From Bradysia coprophila (lineage: Eukaryota; Arthropoda; Insecta; Diptera; Sciaridae): a DNA stretch of 64,000 bases. Of the stretch, positions 12,095 to 24,227 are shown one piece after another. Each line of letters begins with the position of its first letter. Position 1 is the stretch's first letter. A program made the translations under genes and the position numbers. The notes under the pieces were generated by a model that saw nothing but the letters and a program-made list of their open reading frames with translations, was not told where the DNA came from and did not search any database. The stretch lies in NCBI RefSeq assembly GCF_014529535.1, contig NW_023503296.1:1274051-1338050 (forward strand), read 5' to 3'.

Positions 12095-12371
12095 ACTGAG
12101 CCCCGTACAAACCCGTATATCTATTGCGTACGTGACCCTAGTGCGTCTGTCACCCTACTTTGACCGTAAGCCTATTGCGCCGGTTAATGTAGTTAAAGTA
12201 AAATTATTATGCAATCATGTCCGGAGCGATAGCGGAGGACTTGACGCAGTATTACATAATAATTTTACTTTAACTACATTAACCGGCGCAATAGGCTTAC
12301 GGTCAAAGTAGGGTGACAGACGCACTAGGGTCACGTACGCAATAGATATACGGGTTTGTACGGGGCTCAGT
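12095..12371. repeat. Perfect palindrome, 117-bp arms, 43-bp loop
   Basis: Left arm 12095-12211 and right arm 12255-12371 are exact reverse complements by eye, without indels. The ends read ACTGAGCCCCGTACAAACCC and complement. The AGCCCCGTAC end motif is shared with the adjacent 12405-13843 element. Transcription would give a long perfect hairpin RNA. Confidence 0.9.
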
Positions 12372-12473
12372 ACATCTTAGAAATTGCGCATAGCGCAATT
12401 ACGAAGCCCCGTACGACGTTCCTTTCAAATGAAACAAAAATTTCAAATCGCCCTAAAATTTTATTTTTTTGAA

Positions 12474-13356
12474 GGGCCTAGTATCGGCCTTAGTCCGAGG
12501 ACCCAAATTTAAAATTTTTTTCAACTACATTCTATTCGGCCTTTGATTACCTTCCAAATGAAACAAAAATTACGAAAAACGGATGAAATTTGCTCGAGTT
12601 ATATGTAAAATACACATAGGGCCCTAGTATCGGCCTCAGTCCGAGGACCCAAATTTAATTTTTTTTCAACTACATTCTATTCGGCCTTTGATTACCTCCC
12701 AAATGAAACAAAAATTACGAAAAACGGATGAAATTTGCTCGAGTTGTATGTAAAATACACATAGGGCCCTAGTAGTGGCCTTAGTCCAAGGACCCAAATT
12801 TAATTTTTTTACAACAACATTCTATTCGGCCTTTGATTACCTTCCAAATGAAACAAAAATTACGAAAAACGAATGAAATTTGCTCGAGTTATATGTAAAA
12901 TACACATAGAACCCTAGTATCGGCCTCAGTCCGAGGACCCAAATTTAATTTTTTTTCAACTACATTCTATTCGGCCTTTGATTACCTCCCAAATGAAACA
13001 AAAATTACGAAAAACGGATGAAATTTGCTCGAGTTATATGTAAAATACACATAGGGCCCTAGTAGTGGCCTAAGTCCAAGGACCCAAATTTAATTTTTTT
13101 TCAACAACATTCTATTCGGCCTTTGATTACCTTCCAAATGAAACAAAAATTACGAAAAACGGATGAAATATACTCGAGTTATATGTGAAATACACATAGG
13201 GCCCTAGTAGCGGCCTTAGGTCAAGGACCCAAATTTAATTTTTTTTCAACAACATTCTATTCGGCATTCGATTACCTTCCAAATCAAACAAAAATTACGA
13301 AAAACGAATGAAATTTACTCGAGTTCTATGTAAAATACACATAGGGCCCTAGTAGC
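12474..13356. repeat. Tandem repeat, about 6 units of 145-146 bp
   Basis: Successive units begin at CCCTAGTA near 12622, 12768, 12912, 13058, 13203 and 13349, preceded by a partial unit near 12475. Alternate units carry TATCGGCCTCAGTCCGAGG or TAGTGGCCTTAGTCCAAGG. This suggests amplification partly as dimers. Confidence 0.9.
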
Positions 13357-13643
13357 ATTTCACTTCTAAGGCCCTAACTCACGGTCCACTCACCCGATTT
13401 AAAAAAACTTTTTTTTCCTGGATTGGTATTGACAATACCTATCATTTGCCGTGTCATTTACATTTCCATCGTTTATTTTGCCATAAATATCACCAAAAGA
13501 CCTTAGATCACTTAGGTGGCCCTAACTCATGAAGGGCCGACCCGAATATGCCCATCTTCGAACTTAGCCTCACTATTTCGACTATCTTTCAGGGAAAAAA
13601 AAAATTTTTGAAATCGGATTTGATTTACTCAAGATATCGACGT

Positions 13644-13714
13644 GACAGACGGACAGACGGACAGACGGACAGACGGACAGACGGACAGACGGACAGACGG
13701 ACAGACGGACAGAC
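13644..13714. repeat. (GACAGACG)n microsatellite
   Basis: About nine uninterrupted 8-bp units. The ORF that reads it as repeated Thr-Asp-Gly-Gln is spurious. The reverse complement is of the (GTCY)n type associated with DINE-1 elements. Confidence 0.95.
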
Positions 13715-13843
13715 AAAATTTTTATTGCAGATTCGTCATCTATGAACATAGGCAAACACTTTGCCCTTACCGTCTGCTTCGAATTCCATCAATTACACAC
13801 GGCATCGTAATCCTATAAGCCCCTTTGTACTTCGTACGGGGCT

Positions 13844-16800
13844 AAAAAGTGTTTGATTTCGCTTCGATGATATCTTTACACAAAGACTGTATTGCGACTC
13901 GAGATTTTAAAATTATTGACATCACACTGAACTTACGCTACAGCTCAAAATTTACGCTACATCGATTGTAAAATTAGTTTGGCTGATGGGAAATTGACGG
14001 CTGCCATAACAGAAAAATTTGGCATTTGGTGATGTTGTGGCCAATACTTTCGCGTTCGTCGTTGTGTTAAAAGTCAGTTATAGGTAATTTATGAAAGCTG
14101 AAGTCAAGTTAGATCCGACAAGTAGATCCATTTTTGGAACCATTTTTTAATACAGGGACGGAGAGAAAAGTGAAATTCGACATGTTTTCTGTTTTGGTAG
14201 TTATTGTCGTTTGTAAATGATTCCACAAAAAATTTGTTTAACCAATGAAAATCTAGTATTTCATTCTTGTTGCGATCGTGTGCCTAACCAAAATTGCCGA
14301 AACTGTTTATACCGAATTTCCTTCTCTAGTGTACAATATTTTTGAAAAGGAAACGGAACGAAGGTTTGACTCATGCAATAATAATTATTGTTAGAGCCCT
14401 TTTGTTCCTTTGATTATATAAACAACAGTATCTGCAACACTATCAGAACATGGATTTCTACATTTACAAGTATTACTTTAACAAATTTCTATAATTTCAG
14501 TTGTATTTAATCTTTTGCATGTTTTGCCTTGTTATTAAAGTTGGTCATAAATTTTTTTATACAAAAATTCTTATTATATAGTTTCATTTTTAATTTTTCT
14601 TTTAATTATATATACCTCACACCAACTAAAAAAAATAAAAATAAAATAAAATAAAATATAACTAAGAAGGTGGTACATGTTTCAAAGTAAGTACGTACCT
14701 AAGGTGTGTGTTTTCGTTTAAAAAAAAAGCCAAGCAATACAACATCAATACAGAAAAAAAAACTTTTGTTTGTTGTTCAAAGTTTACAACTTCGTGACTA
14801 CAGTAATTCATTTTTCTGCTTCAATATCTCCTGATAAAAGAACATAATCCAATGACAGAACGTACTGGTTCGTATACCGAATAGTGTCGAATGTACTTAA
14901 TATAAAGGACGTCCGGTCTTAGAGTACATAAATGTGTAATAAGTTTTTTCATGTAACCATTGCGAAATGTTACTTATGCCACCGAGTGATAAATATTTTT
15001 TAGGCACTAGATGATTTTTATTTCATTTTTGATCATTAAATCATTTGACAGCCAGGTCCTGCCTTTCGTTCACAGATAAAAATATGAGATTACAATTTTT
15101 AGATTCGATGGAATTACTTTCAAAAAGTAATTCTTTCGGGATTAGATTTTTAATCTTCGCTAAAAATTGAAAAAATTGGACTAAACAATAATATTGGGGA
15201 TTGAGCGATGATACTGTTGCTAAGAATTTTCCATCTATAATTTGATTGTCTTGAAATCACACTTTTGTGTTAATTTGGTTCGAACAAGATTTACGAACAA
15301 GATACGGTTATGTGAGAAAATTGAATTGAAAATCTCATTAATTTGGTCTTAAAACGTTTCAATGAGACTTCCGATGCTTTATTTTGCCTTGCGTTACACT
15401 AGGCTAAGCATAAAAATTTTAAGTCAGTCTGTGAAGAAAGCTGTTGACCAGACGCGTCGTTTAATCCACATATTAGGTCGGTGGCCGAAAATTTCGGGGA
15501 GATACCACCATGCACATTTATGCTTGTTTTTAGCAAATTTTTGAAAATTATAGTTTATTTCACGAAACCTGAACCGATTTCACTAATCTTTTTTTTTGCT
15601 GAAAGCTATTGACAAGACGCGTGTAGTTTGACACCAATATGAGGTCATTGGCATAACGTCTCGGGGAGATATGACCAAAAAGTGTTTGTTTGTATTCGAC
15701 TTTCCAAGATATTCTCAAAAAATCTCAAATGATTTCTGTAAACTTGTTTCCCTGTAGAAACGAACGCTATAATTGCTCCAAATGACACGAAATTAAATTT
15801 TTAGAAGATTTTTGATTCATTTTGCTTCGGAGTAAGGTGAAATCACCTCGAAACAAACGTTGCCAAAATTACATTTTTACAAATAAAAACAGAAGATCGG
15901 TGACATTCGAAAGCTACAGCATATGACGTCACGAGAAAAATAACTTTGGCTGACTGAAGTAGGTGAAATCAGCTTCCCAGTGGAATTTTGACTCGTCGAG
16001 GTTATCTCGAAAGATGTTGAAACCATTTTTTTAAACGGTTTTGAGCCAAAGCAACATTTTCTGTGGGGCAACAACCACCAATTTAAAAAAAAACTTTTTG
16101 GCTATTAATGACCTGACCACCGAAAATAGTCACTTTTATTGACACATTTCCCACAAATTTTGGGCTACCAACCTCATATTGGGCTTAAACTGCGCGTCTT
16201 GACCATAGCTTTCAGGGAAAAAAACTTTACAGAAATCAGTTTACATTTGGTGAAAATATTTTGAAAAGTCACAAACGTGTCACGCTACTAACCACCGACT
16301 TCTTCGACCACTCAAGTCACACTGTGCATGAAAGCACTGGGTCTCCTTAGTATTAGAAAATTTAAAGACTGATTTGCTACCGCAAAACATAGCCAGCACA
16401 GCTCACTTTATGCCTCAAAAATGAAATTGAAATTGAAACGAACCCAATTTTAGCGGTCAACTTATCCATATTACTATAGGAAAATAGACATTTTTGGATT
16501 TAAATTGTTGAAAATGAAAACCATGAAAAAAATACTGACGTTTGAACTGACGATCTCACTATCTGGCAATTTGCATTTTAATCCCCATTATCCGACGATG
16601 AATTAGTTTCTTTGAAACAACGGTTCAAAATAAGGCTCGTTGGGATTAAGAACAAATTGTAGAAGTGGTCAGATCGTCGACTGGAGTGCAGGAGGTCCCG
16701 GGCTCAAATGTTGTCGGGTAAATTAAAAAAAATAATAATTTCTATTTAAGAAAAACATTTCTCATTCCAGATTCTAAAAAGCTACTTGTCATATCCGACG

Positions 16801-18249
16801 TTCAGATAAAAACACCTAAAAAACTATAGTATCGACATATCTGAAAAAATAGTTTTTATATTTTTTTTCTGAAGTAAAAGAAGGGTGGGTCGGAATACTA
16901 TTTTTTTATTACACTACAAATGATGAGAGATATGAATGAACCGAAAAAAATCTATTTGGGAAATGTCTGCTCGTGAAGTACATAACTCTCCTCAAATAAC
17001 ATTTTGATCGGATTAAAATGAAATTTTTATTTCAACGCATAATAAACAGACGTCAAAATTCGAGGCCTAAAAGATTAAAATTTAATTCCTCTAGGGATTA
17101 CTCATTTGGGTATAAGTTCAAGTAATCCATGAAGGAATTAAATGTTAATTCCAAAAAATATTCGGTCGCTTACAGTTAATCCCAAAAGATTTAGATCGAG
17201 GTCCATATTTTATCTGTGTGTGTATTAGTATTGTTGCGCCAATTACAATTGCTTGTCAAACCGCGTTGACTTTGATCGCACACATAAACAGCACAATCAT
17301 CACAAACGGATGTACCTCATTACCCCATTTACATTTGAAGTCAATGTCGCTTTCCACTGAAAGCATTTCTAATGTCAAAGACAATTAATGCTTCGGTTAA
17401 TGCAGTCATTTCATGTTTGGGTGTTGGTGAATGACAAGTATGCACGAAATCAAAAGTTTAATGTGTTATTACTGTTAAACACCGTTACGTTAATAGAAAA
17501 TGTGTCCTGTAAATGCATGCACGACTAGAAGAATTAGATCAGTACAAACCATTTTTTTTTTAATTTATTTTTGATGTTGCACCCTTAGAACACACATACC
17601 AATAAACATTTCGTATTTCATGTTGGGACCACATATTTTACGTAATTTTGTTCGAAATTTCCTCTCTAGGTATAATTACTCTTAGGTTGCACCATCTTCG
17701 TCTTGTATAAGAATTTTCGTGACTGTTACATACTACAGAAGGATTTTAAATTTTGAACCCTTCACTTTCTCCCACTAATTGAGTAGAGTTACGGATGGAC
17801 ATTCAGATTCAGTATCCCTTTATATTTCCATTGACATATCCGGTTGTAATAAGACTCTGCGTCAATTTATCAAAAATAAAACTCTCTGTCGTTACCTGGA
17901 CTAACACATAAATAAGCAGAACAACTGTTGTGAGCTTAAGAGCATAAAAAAGAAATTCAATTCATGATATATATAACGGACCAACAACAACGGTTGGCCA
18001 TAAACAAATGTGCAATGGGCACGGCATAAATAAAAAAAAAAGTTTTTCACGAACAAAAAATAACTTTAAGGCACTGGCAACATAATTTCTGACAAATTTA
18101 TTTCATGCTTTGCATAATTAAGCATTGGTCAGAATTATGTAATAATTTATTTGGCTCGAAACACTGTGCGGTAAAAAATAAAAAAATAAAAAAAAAGATT
18201 TTTTCCCTGATTTAATTACAGTGCCCACAATTTGCTTAAAATGATTTGT
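13844..18249. other. Intergenic with decayed repeat fragments
   Basis: No gene is supported. Diverged copies of one motif (ACGCG, then an ATGAGGTC-type block, then TCGGGGAGATA) occur at about 15430-15505 and 15600-15675, with an inverted copy at about 16130-16235. They share a CTTTCAGGGAAAAAAA block with the Helentron-like element. A tRNA-like SINE head lies at 16655-16722. The remainder is AT-rich. Confidence 0.55.
16655..16722 (+). mobile_element. tRNA-like (SINE head) fragment
   Basis: AGTGGTCAGATCG resembles an RNA polymerase III A box and GGGCTCAAATG a degenerate B box, about 30 nt apart. An A/T-rich stretch follows. No complete cloverleaf can be drawn, so it is not a functional tRNA. 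Probably a SINE relic. Confidence 0.4.
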
Positions 18250-18515
18250 TCAGAGAAAAAAAAGGTGTAGATGAAGGCGCGGATGACTCACACGACTCCA
18301 TGCGGTGTGAGTGTTGCAGGGATTATTTTTTGGAAAACATTTTCCTATATTATCTTGAATTTTCCCACATTTTCCAAAATTTTCCATAATTTTTCCAATA
18401 ATATTTTCGAGAAAATTTGGAAAAACTCTGGAAAATTTAATACAAATTCTCGAAAATGTTTTGCCAGAAATAATGCCTGTAGCGTAGCGGTGTAATATGG
18501 TCAATTTTCACTTAC

Positions 18516-21117
18516 TTTTCTTTGCAACAGGTCTGCAAACTTGTCGCTCCACGTCTTTTTGAGTTCCGAACGGGCATTCGCACACTGCATTTCTACATTC
18601 GATTTGGTCGGGTTCGGCGGTCACAAAACATTCAGCTGGACGAGAACATTTTTCTCCCAGAGCTGGATTCAAAATCGAAAGAAAAAAAGAAAAAAAATTG
18701 AAAAAAAAATCCTAATCCGATGCAGCTGCTTCATTGAGCGGTCAACGGACTTCCAGGGATTATTTATTACCTCGCTTTTCGTAGCATTTTCCTTGATTGT
18801 AATGTAGCTGCTCTTCACAAGCACATTTGAAGTCGACGCATTTTCCCAAGTCTCCCAGAAGAGGTTTGCACTGTTCAGTATCGATGCACTCTTCGTTGTA
18901 TTCAGTTGCTGTTTGAACAGAAAATGAAAATTACACGTTCGGAGTTCGGGATTCTGGTGACGGGTTACCTTCTTTCAGACAATCGTCGTTGACAAACAGA
19001 AAACCTTTTCTACATTTACACACTTTATTGTTCGTTTCGGTACCACCATCAGTACATTCGGAATTTTTCATGGCACAATCGGAGTCTTGGGCACAGTTGA
19101 CATTTTCACCTGAATCGAAATAATTGATTGGAACACGGATATCCCTTGAGACTGTCGTTCCACTTACCCGGTCTACACTTTCCGTCAATCTCAATGTACT
19201 TTTCTTGGCATGAACACAAATTGTTATTGGTACTGCAAACGGTATTCGCTTCCCTAGTCGAACAATCATCCGCCGTTGGCCGACAGAGGGAACCCAGCCC
19301 TGGAAAGTAAATTTCATTATTTCCATTCATAGCTATAAATCTGCTAAATTCGAAATTACCAGTTTTCGGAACACATAGTTGAGTATTTGCATCGTACACA
19401 GCATAATTATGACATGTGCATATTCTTCGCTGATCTAAACCGGGACAGTACGCTGCACCATATGGAGTACATTGACTTTGTTCGGTACATGAATTGGCAA
19501 AACTTGGACTTGCTACAAAATTCGAAAAGAGGACATTTGAAAGAAACGAGACCTGCAGTCGAAACGGCGCATAAGCTTACGTTTGATGCATGACCTTAGG
19601 TTATTTAAAGCGAAATAATTTCTAATGCAGGAACATTTCCTTGTTGTGGCATCATAAAAGGCATCGGTGCCCTCACATAATTCTGCCGTGTCCGCTACTT
19701 CTCCGATCTCTATGAAAACGATTGGCGAACATTTACGGTTTAATTTGTTCCGCTCCACAGACACGTTAGCAATTTTCTTACCCGCTTTACATAAGTCGTC
19801 CTTTAGGTAGTAGCCCTTTCGACATTGGCACGTTCCTTGTAAGCATACAGAATGAGAAAAACCGTCGCAAGGTGCATTCTCTGTCGGACACGCGGTGCCA
19901 ACTAAAAGATTTACGAGTTTGATCATTCAGTTAAAATGAAAAAAAATGCCGGATGTTCATTACATTGCCGTCCTTGGACTCTTGGCGTTTTGTGTGGAAT
20001 GAGTATAGTCGATTTGTCGATGGAAGTGGATACGTCTTTGGTTTCAATAACGTCAATGCTTGTCTGTATTCCGATTTCACGCGATAATCGTCTACCGTTA
20101 TTGGTGTTTGTCGAATCTGTGGTTGGTGTGCAACTTAAGCTTATACATTCTAAATTATCGCCATGGCAATCCTGATGTACCGCACATGGATCACCCGCAT
20201 CTAACAAAAAAAATATTGTTGAGTCATTCAACCAAATTGATTGGGGTTTTCACTTACTCATAGATTTGCGACGACATATGTTCTCAGACCTTTCGTAAAA
20301 GTCTTCGGAACATTCGCACAAATTTTCCTTGCAAACAACGGAATCTCTATCATATCCAAAGAAGCAGTCAGTATCCTAAAATCGAAAAAGCTTCATCAGT
20401 TTCACTGTACATTAAGCTAAGGGGACATCCATAAAGGCCGTTCGCAATTCAGTGTTTACAGACGAAGTAATAACTATGAAATGCAAATTTCCGGAAGTTA
20501 GATCTATGATCTACCCCCAACTTAGGTGGTGGGTTTATCAATAACTTAAGACCTGTAAGACAACACTGAATTGCAAACGTCCTTATGGATGTCATGTAAA
20601 CTCAAGTTGATTCGTTGGGTCTCGCTAAGTAGATTTACCTGAGTGCAGGGACTGTGTAGTTCGACCAATTGTTTGCATCTTCCTCTGATATAGCTGTAAC
20701 CTTCGACACATTCGCAAACACCAGTACATTTTGATCCGGTAAGCATATGAGAGCATTGACTACTGGCAACACATTCCTCTCCATACAACGATTCTGAAAA
20801 GAAAAACGGTCGATTTCGGCTTGAACAAAAAATCGGAGTAATAAAGCACCATGTGAAGACACACACACCTTTGATGCAAGTAGTTATGTCCTCAGAAAAC
20901 ACATAGCCGACCGAACATTGACACACATTGTTTAAGCAAAATGCACCTTCTGTGGTATTGCAATCGGTATCCAAATCGCATGGCCAATAAAGTCCATAAA
21001 TACCTGAAAAAGTGCATGTAAAAAATGTTAATCAAATGTTTAATTATGGGTAATTGTGACCGCACCTGCAAGGCACGAAATTATTATAAATAATTTAAAA
21101 AATGAATCGCCCTCCAT
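18516..21117 (-). CDS. Secreted multi-EB-module cysteine-rich protein (3' end unresolved)
   Basis: Twelve exons join in phase on the minus strand: 21117-21066, 21003-20869, 20793-20639, 20375-20258, 20200-19964, 19901-19782, 19709-19581, 19512-19360, 19299-19168, 19109-18969, 18908-18771 and 18662-18516, about 552 codons. The ATG has G at -3 and +4. Residues 1-18 are a short hydrophobic signal peptide (FFKLFIIISCLAG). The rest is a chain of about ten EB-type modules of 40-50 aa with six to eight cysteines, typical CxCxxGY or CxCxxxY cores, and no catalytic motif. Exon 5 ends in a Ser/Thr/Asn-rich linker. All introns are phase 1 except the third, which is phase 0. Insect homologues are often labelled prion-like-(Q/N-rich) protein 25; their function is unknown, with an extracellular role expected. 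The last exon is uncertain: an acceptor at 18477 would add a low-complexity tail to 18250. Confidence 0.87.
20424..20593. mobile_element. MITE-like element in intron 3 of the EB gene
   Basis: Terminal inverted repeats begin GACATCCATAAAGGCCG and end CGTCCTTATGGATGTC. An inner block reads GCAATTCAGTGTT on the left and ACACTGAATTGC on the right. It accounts for most of the 263-bp intron, the longest of the gene. Non-coding. Confidence 0.75.
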
Positions 21118-21317
21118 GGCATCAATTTTACTAATAATAATGGGGAATTGAGTATACCGAACACACTAAACACTAAGTGCCAATAAATGAAAAATCAATA
21201 AATTTAATATCTCATTAACCTCATTAAATTAAACACCTGTTCAGAGATTAGATATCTTCTTCAACAGAAGGTGCATTTTGTTCGTTTTTTTTCACTAAGT
21301 TTTTATCGCAGACAGTT

Positions 21318-21325
21318 CATATATA
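21318..21325 (-). promoter_or_regulatory. Candidate TATA box of the EB gene
   Basis: TATATATG on the minus strand lies about 200 nt upstream of the ATG. It would put transcription start near 21290 and give a 5' leader of about 170 nt. This rests only on position and motif. Confidence 0.35.
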
Positions 21326-21904
21326 GCCACATTGTAACATTTTTCAAACATTCGCATGATTCAGTCGAAATTCTAATCACACATCGAGGGTTTTAGATTC
21401 CAATTCTACGTCATCAACACGATTGTAATGACGTCATGATTCCAAAATTTCGAACCAAATACAGAAAGACAATAAATAGTAGGGCACAAACAAATGTAAG
21501 CTTCTAAGGGAATTATCGATTGTAGGGAATGCAATACCAGTATTCGGTATTTGAAATCTCAATACCGGTTTTAATACCGGGATTTTCGGTATTGAAAAGA
21601 TCAATTGAAATCATGGACTGTTTGATGGAAAAACTGATTCTTGAAAAAAATATTTTTGCAAAATTCATTATTTATTCATTCTAAATAGACTGATGATGTC
21701 AGTATTTAGGTGCAAGTATATTCAAATATCAACACGTTTTAATTGACACAATTCAATTGGCTTGGCGTTGTCTACATGACAAAATATCAGCGGTTCACGG
21801 TGGGGTTGAACAAACCTTAAATAGAGTCGCGATACCATCTCTGATTTACCTCTGATTTTTCTTCATGTTCTTATTGAGGGACTCGAGTACTATAAGGAAT
21901 CATA

Positions 21905-22050
21905 TTCAGTTTGCGGATCCACCCAGCCGTTTCGGAGAACCGGCACTCATGGCCGTGCGGAACCGACGAGTGAATTTGAATACACATTGTTATCGCGACG
22001 GATAGAGGGACTAATTCTAAGCTAATTCGTTTTAAAATGGCTTTTCTCGA
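21905..22050. repeat. Diverged dispersed repeat
   Basis: The order of blocks CCGTTTCGGAGAACCGG, then GGATAGAGGGACTAATTCTAAG matches CCGTTTCTGAGAACCAG and GGTAGAGGGAACAATTCTAAG at 45690-45830. It is probably an old transposon fragment. Confidence 0.5.
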
Positions 22051-23050
22051 CAACCTGATCACGTAGCCACAGCCAGCTAAAGTACTGGTACTGGAAATAA
22101 TATTGTACTCCACATGTTTGCATAAGGACTCCTTGATAAGGAGTTACAATAAATTGAATTTGAAAAAAAAATCATTCGCCGTTATTATGCAACCTCTCCC
22201 GACTGGCATAAGAAAATAGTTATTTACGTATCTGCTTACGAAGTGACGTTTCATACAAAGGGACCAAATTACGAGAAAAATTCTGTAGCCGTGTTCCCGT
22301 GGCTGTGGATTTAAAAAAAATAGTTTCTGCTGTGCTATTAATCAATTTGCGTGCAATCAGAGCGGTAAAACCGTATACATACGTATAAACAGTTCTGATT
22401 GTGTGGATCCAGCTGAAAAACAGCTGAAGCCTAATATATAAATATTGGATATGAAGATATGAATAATAGTTGTTTAAAAAAGTTGAAAAGTCTAGTTTTC
22501 ATGTCAACAATAACACGAAAGCGTAAGTTTTGTAATGAATTTTACTTTCTGTGAGCTTCAAAATCAATTTTCTTGTAATGTAATGTAATAAGTCACTTTC
22601 GACCCTAGGGATATCAAAAGGACGTAACAGGTACTGACAATCTGTACAAATTGCTAAAAAAAAAGTTTTGAAATGTAAGACCATCTGGAAAAGCTTTCGT
22701 TTACGATTTGTCAAGTTTTACATTTCATATTGAAAACATCATAAAATGTTCGTTTGATGTTTGGGAACACGTTTAGATAACTCTCTATGCTATACAGTAT
22801 GATGTGTCTATAATTGCACAACAAGCAAAATGCATTTGAAACTACATAATATTCAAATTTTAGTGACCTTAATTCGTTTAGCCATCGACGACAAATTTAT
22901 GTATTTCCGCCTCTGTTCTGGAATTGTTCCTTCCATACTTCAGAATCCAATTCATTTCAGATGTCAATGAGGCATGTACTAGGCACGTAAAGTAACGTCG
23001 ATATCTCATTAATAAATTCAAATTTAATCTTTTTCATGATTTCTTTTCAT

Positions 23051-23299
23051 CAGAATCCTTTGCGAAAAATGTATGACCGGTACGTCCGCAATATCGACCA
23101 CGAATGAGGTAGCTTTAAACAAAAATTAGCTTTGGTTGTAGTCATTTGACCGGCTCTGAGGAATGTGAGCAGTTTAACGAAATTTTCACAAAGTGGTCAG
23201 TTTTCTCAGGGCTGGTCAAACTGCTACAGCCAAAGCTAATTTTTATTTAAAGCTACCATATTCGTTGTTGGGGTCGTACATTTTTGAAAAAGGATTCTG
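23051..23299. mobile_element. Inverted-repeat element (MITE-like)
   Basis: Arms of about 100 bp: CAGAATCCTTTGCGAAAAAT at the left pairs with ATTTTTGAAAAAGGATTCTG at the right. An inner block reads TAGCTTTAAACAAAAATTAG on the left and its complement CTAATTTTTATTTAAAGCTA on the right. The loop is about 50 bp. Confidence 0.75.
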
Positions 23300-23935
23300 G
23301 TGGAAATGTATGCTTTTTAGCAAAGCACCGGCGCCTCTTAAGAGAAGTGAATGTTTGTTGAAAAGCATAAATTTAGGCGGTTTTCAAATCACGAAGAATT
23401 TGCAATTAGCAAATATCAGTATCTGCATTTCGGTGAGCAACACTGAGCGTCCTAAGGGCTATTTTAAAAGTATAAAAATCATCGGCTGCAGGTGTGAATA
23501 TAAAATTTTAGAATTCTAAAGAACAGCCAGGTGCCAAGTTACTTAGTATTTTGGTATTCGAGATACATATAACTGGGATCCGAGAATTTGGCACACGTGA
23601 AGGGGGTGCCAAATTCCGTACATGAAGTGGAATCTAGCACATGTGCCAGATTACCTTTTTTCCTAGGTTTTTGAGAATTTGGCACACGCAACGAAGCTTG
23701 TGTCCCAGTTTTGTGCTAACTCATTTTAATCTGGAAGTTATGATTGAGTCTGTGAGTCAATAAATTTTTCATTTTACGAGTTTTCGCAGTCAAAACTAAT
23801 AAATTTGTCTTTTTACAAAATGACGCAAAAAAGCTATGGCTTTGAAGGCATCGAGATAAATTCAATAATTTGTCTCCAAACTAGAAAATTCGTCCTTTTA
23901 CGAAATCTTGCATAAAAGTTGCGATGTCTTGGAGG

Positions 23936-24227
23936 AATTGAGTTACAAACAATTTTTTATTTTTTATTTTTTATCGATGGAGACCTAATTATAAGACACC
24001 TTGTCTCGTATCATATGCCAAAAAAAGTTACAACTTTTTTTTATAAATCATTTTGAAAGTCACTAAAAACACGAAAATTCGAATCGAAATACAAAAATCT
24101 TTGATGACATACTGTATTTCTATTCGAATTTTCGTGTTTTAACTTTTTTTGGCATATGATACGAGACAAAGTGTCTTATAATAAGGTTCTTCATCGATAA
24201 AAAAAAAAAATTGTTTGTAACTCAATT
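23936..24227. mobile_element. Inverted-repeat element, 292 bp
   Basis: Long arms contain AATTGAGTTACAAACAATTT, a TATCGATGGAGACC-type block, CTCGTATCATATGCC and AAACACGAAAATTCGAAT with their complements. The loop is only about 40 bp. Non-coding. Confidence 0.8.

Larger units (their letters stand above)
12405..13843. mobile_element. Helentron/DINE-1-like non-autonomous element
   Basis: The ends carry AGCCCCGTACGACGT and the complement of AGCCCCGTACGAAGT. The interior holds about six tandem copies of a 145-146-bp unit (12474-13356), then an A/T block, then a (GACAGACG)n tract (13644-13714). A short hairpin closes the element (13818-13843: AGCCCC, GTAC, TTC loop, GTAC, GGGGCT). Central repeats of about 150 bp followed by a GTCY-type microsatellite and a 3' hairpin are the known layout of Drosophila DINE-1/INE-1 Helentrons. 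No Rep/helicase ORF is present, so the element is non-autonomous. Family assignment is inferred from architecture only. Confidence 0.6.

Noticed and set aside
12474..13356. Possible CRISPR-like array
   Set aside because: The repeats are head-to-tail 146-bp satellite units without spacers, in eukaryotic DNA.
13548..13745. ORF with repeated Thr-Asp-Gly-Gln-type residues
   Set aside because: It is a translation of the (GACAGACG)n microsatellite.
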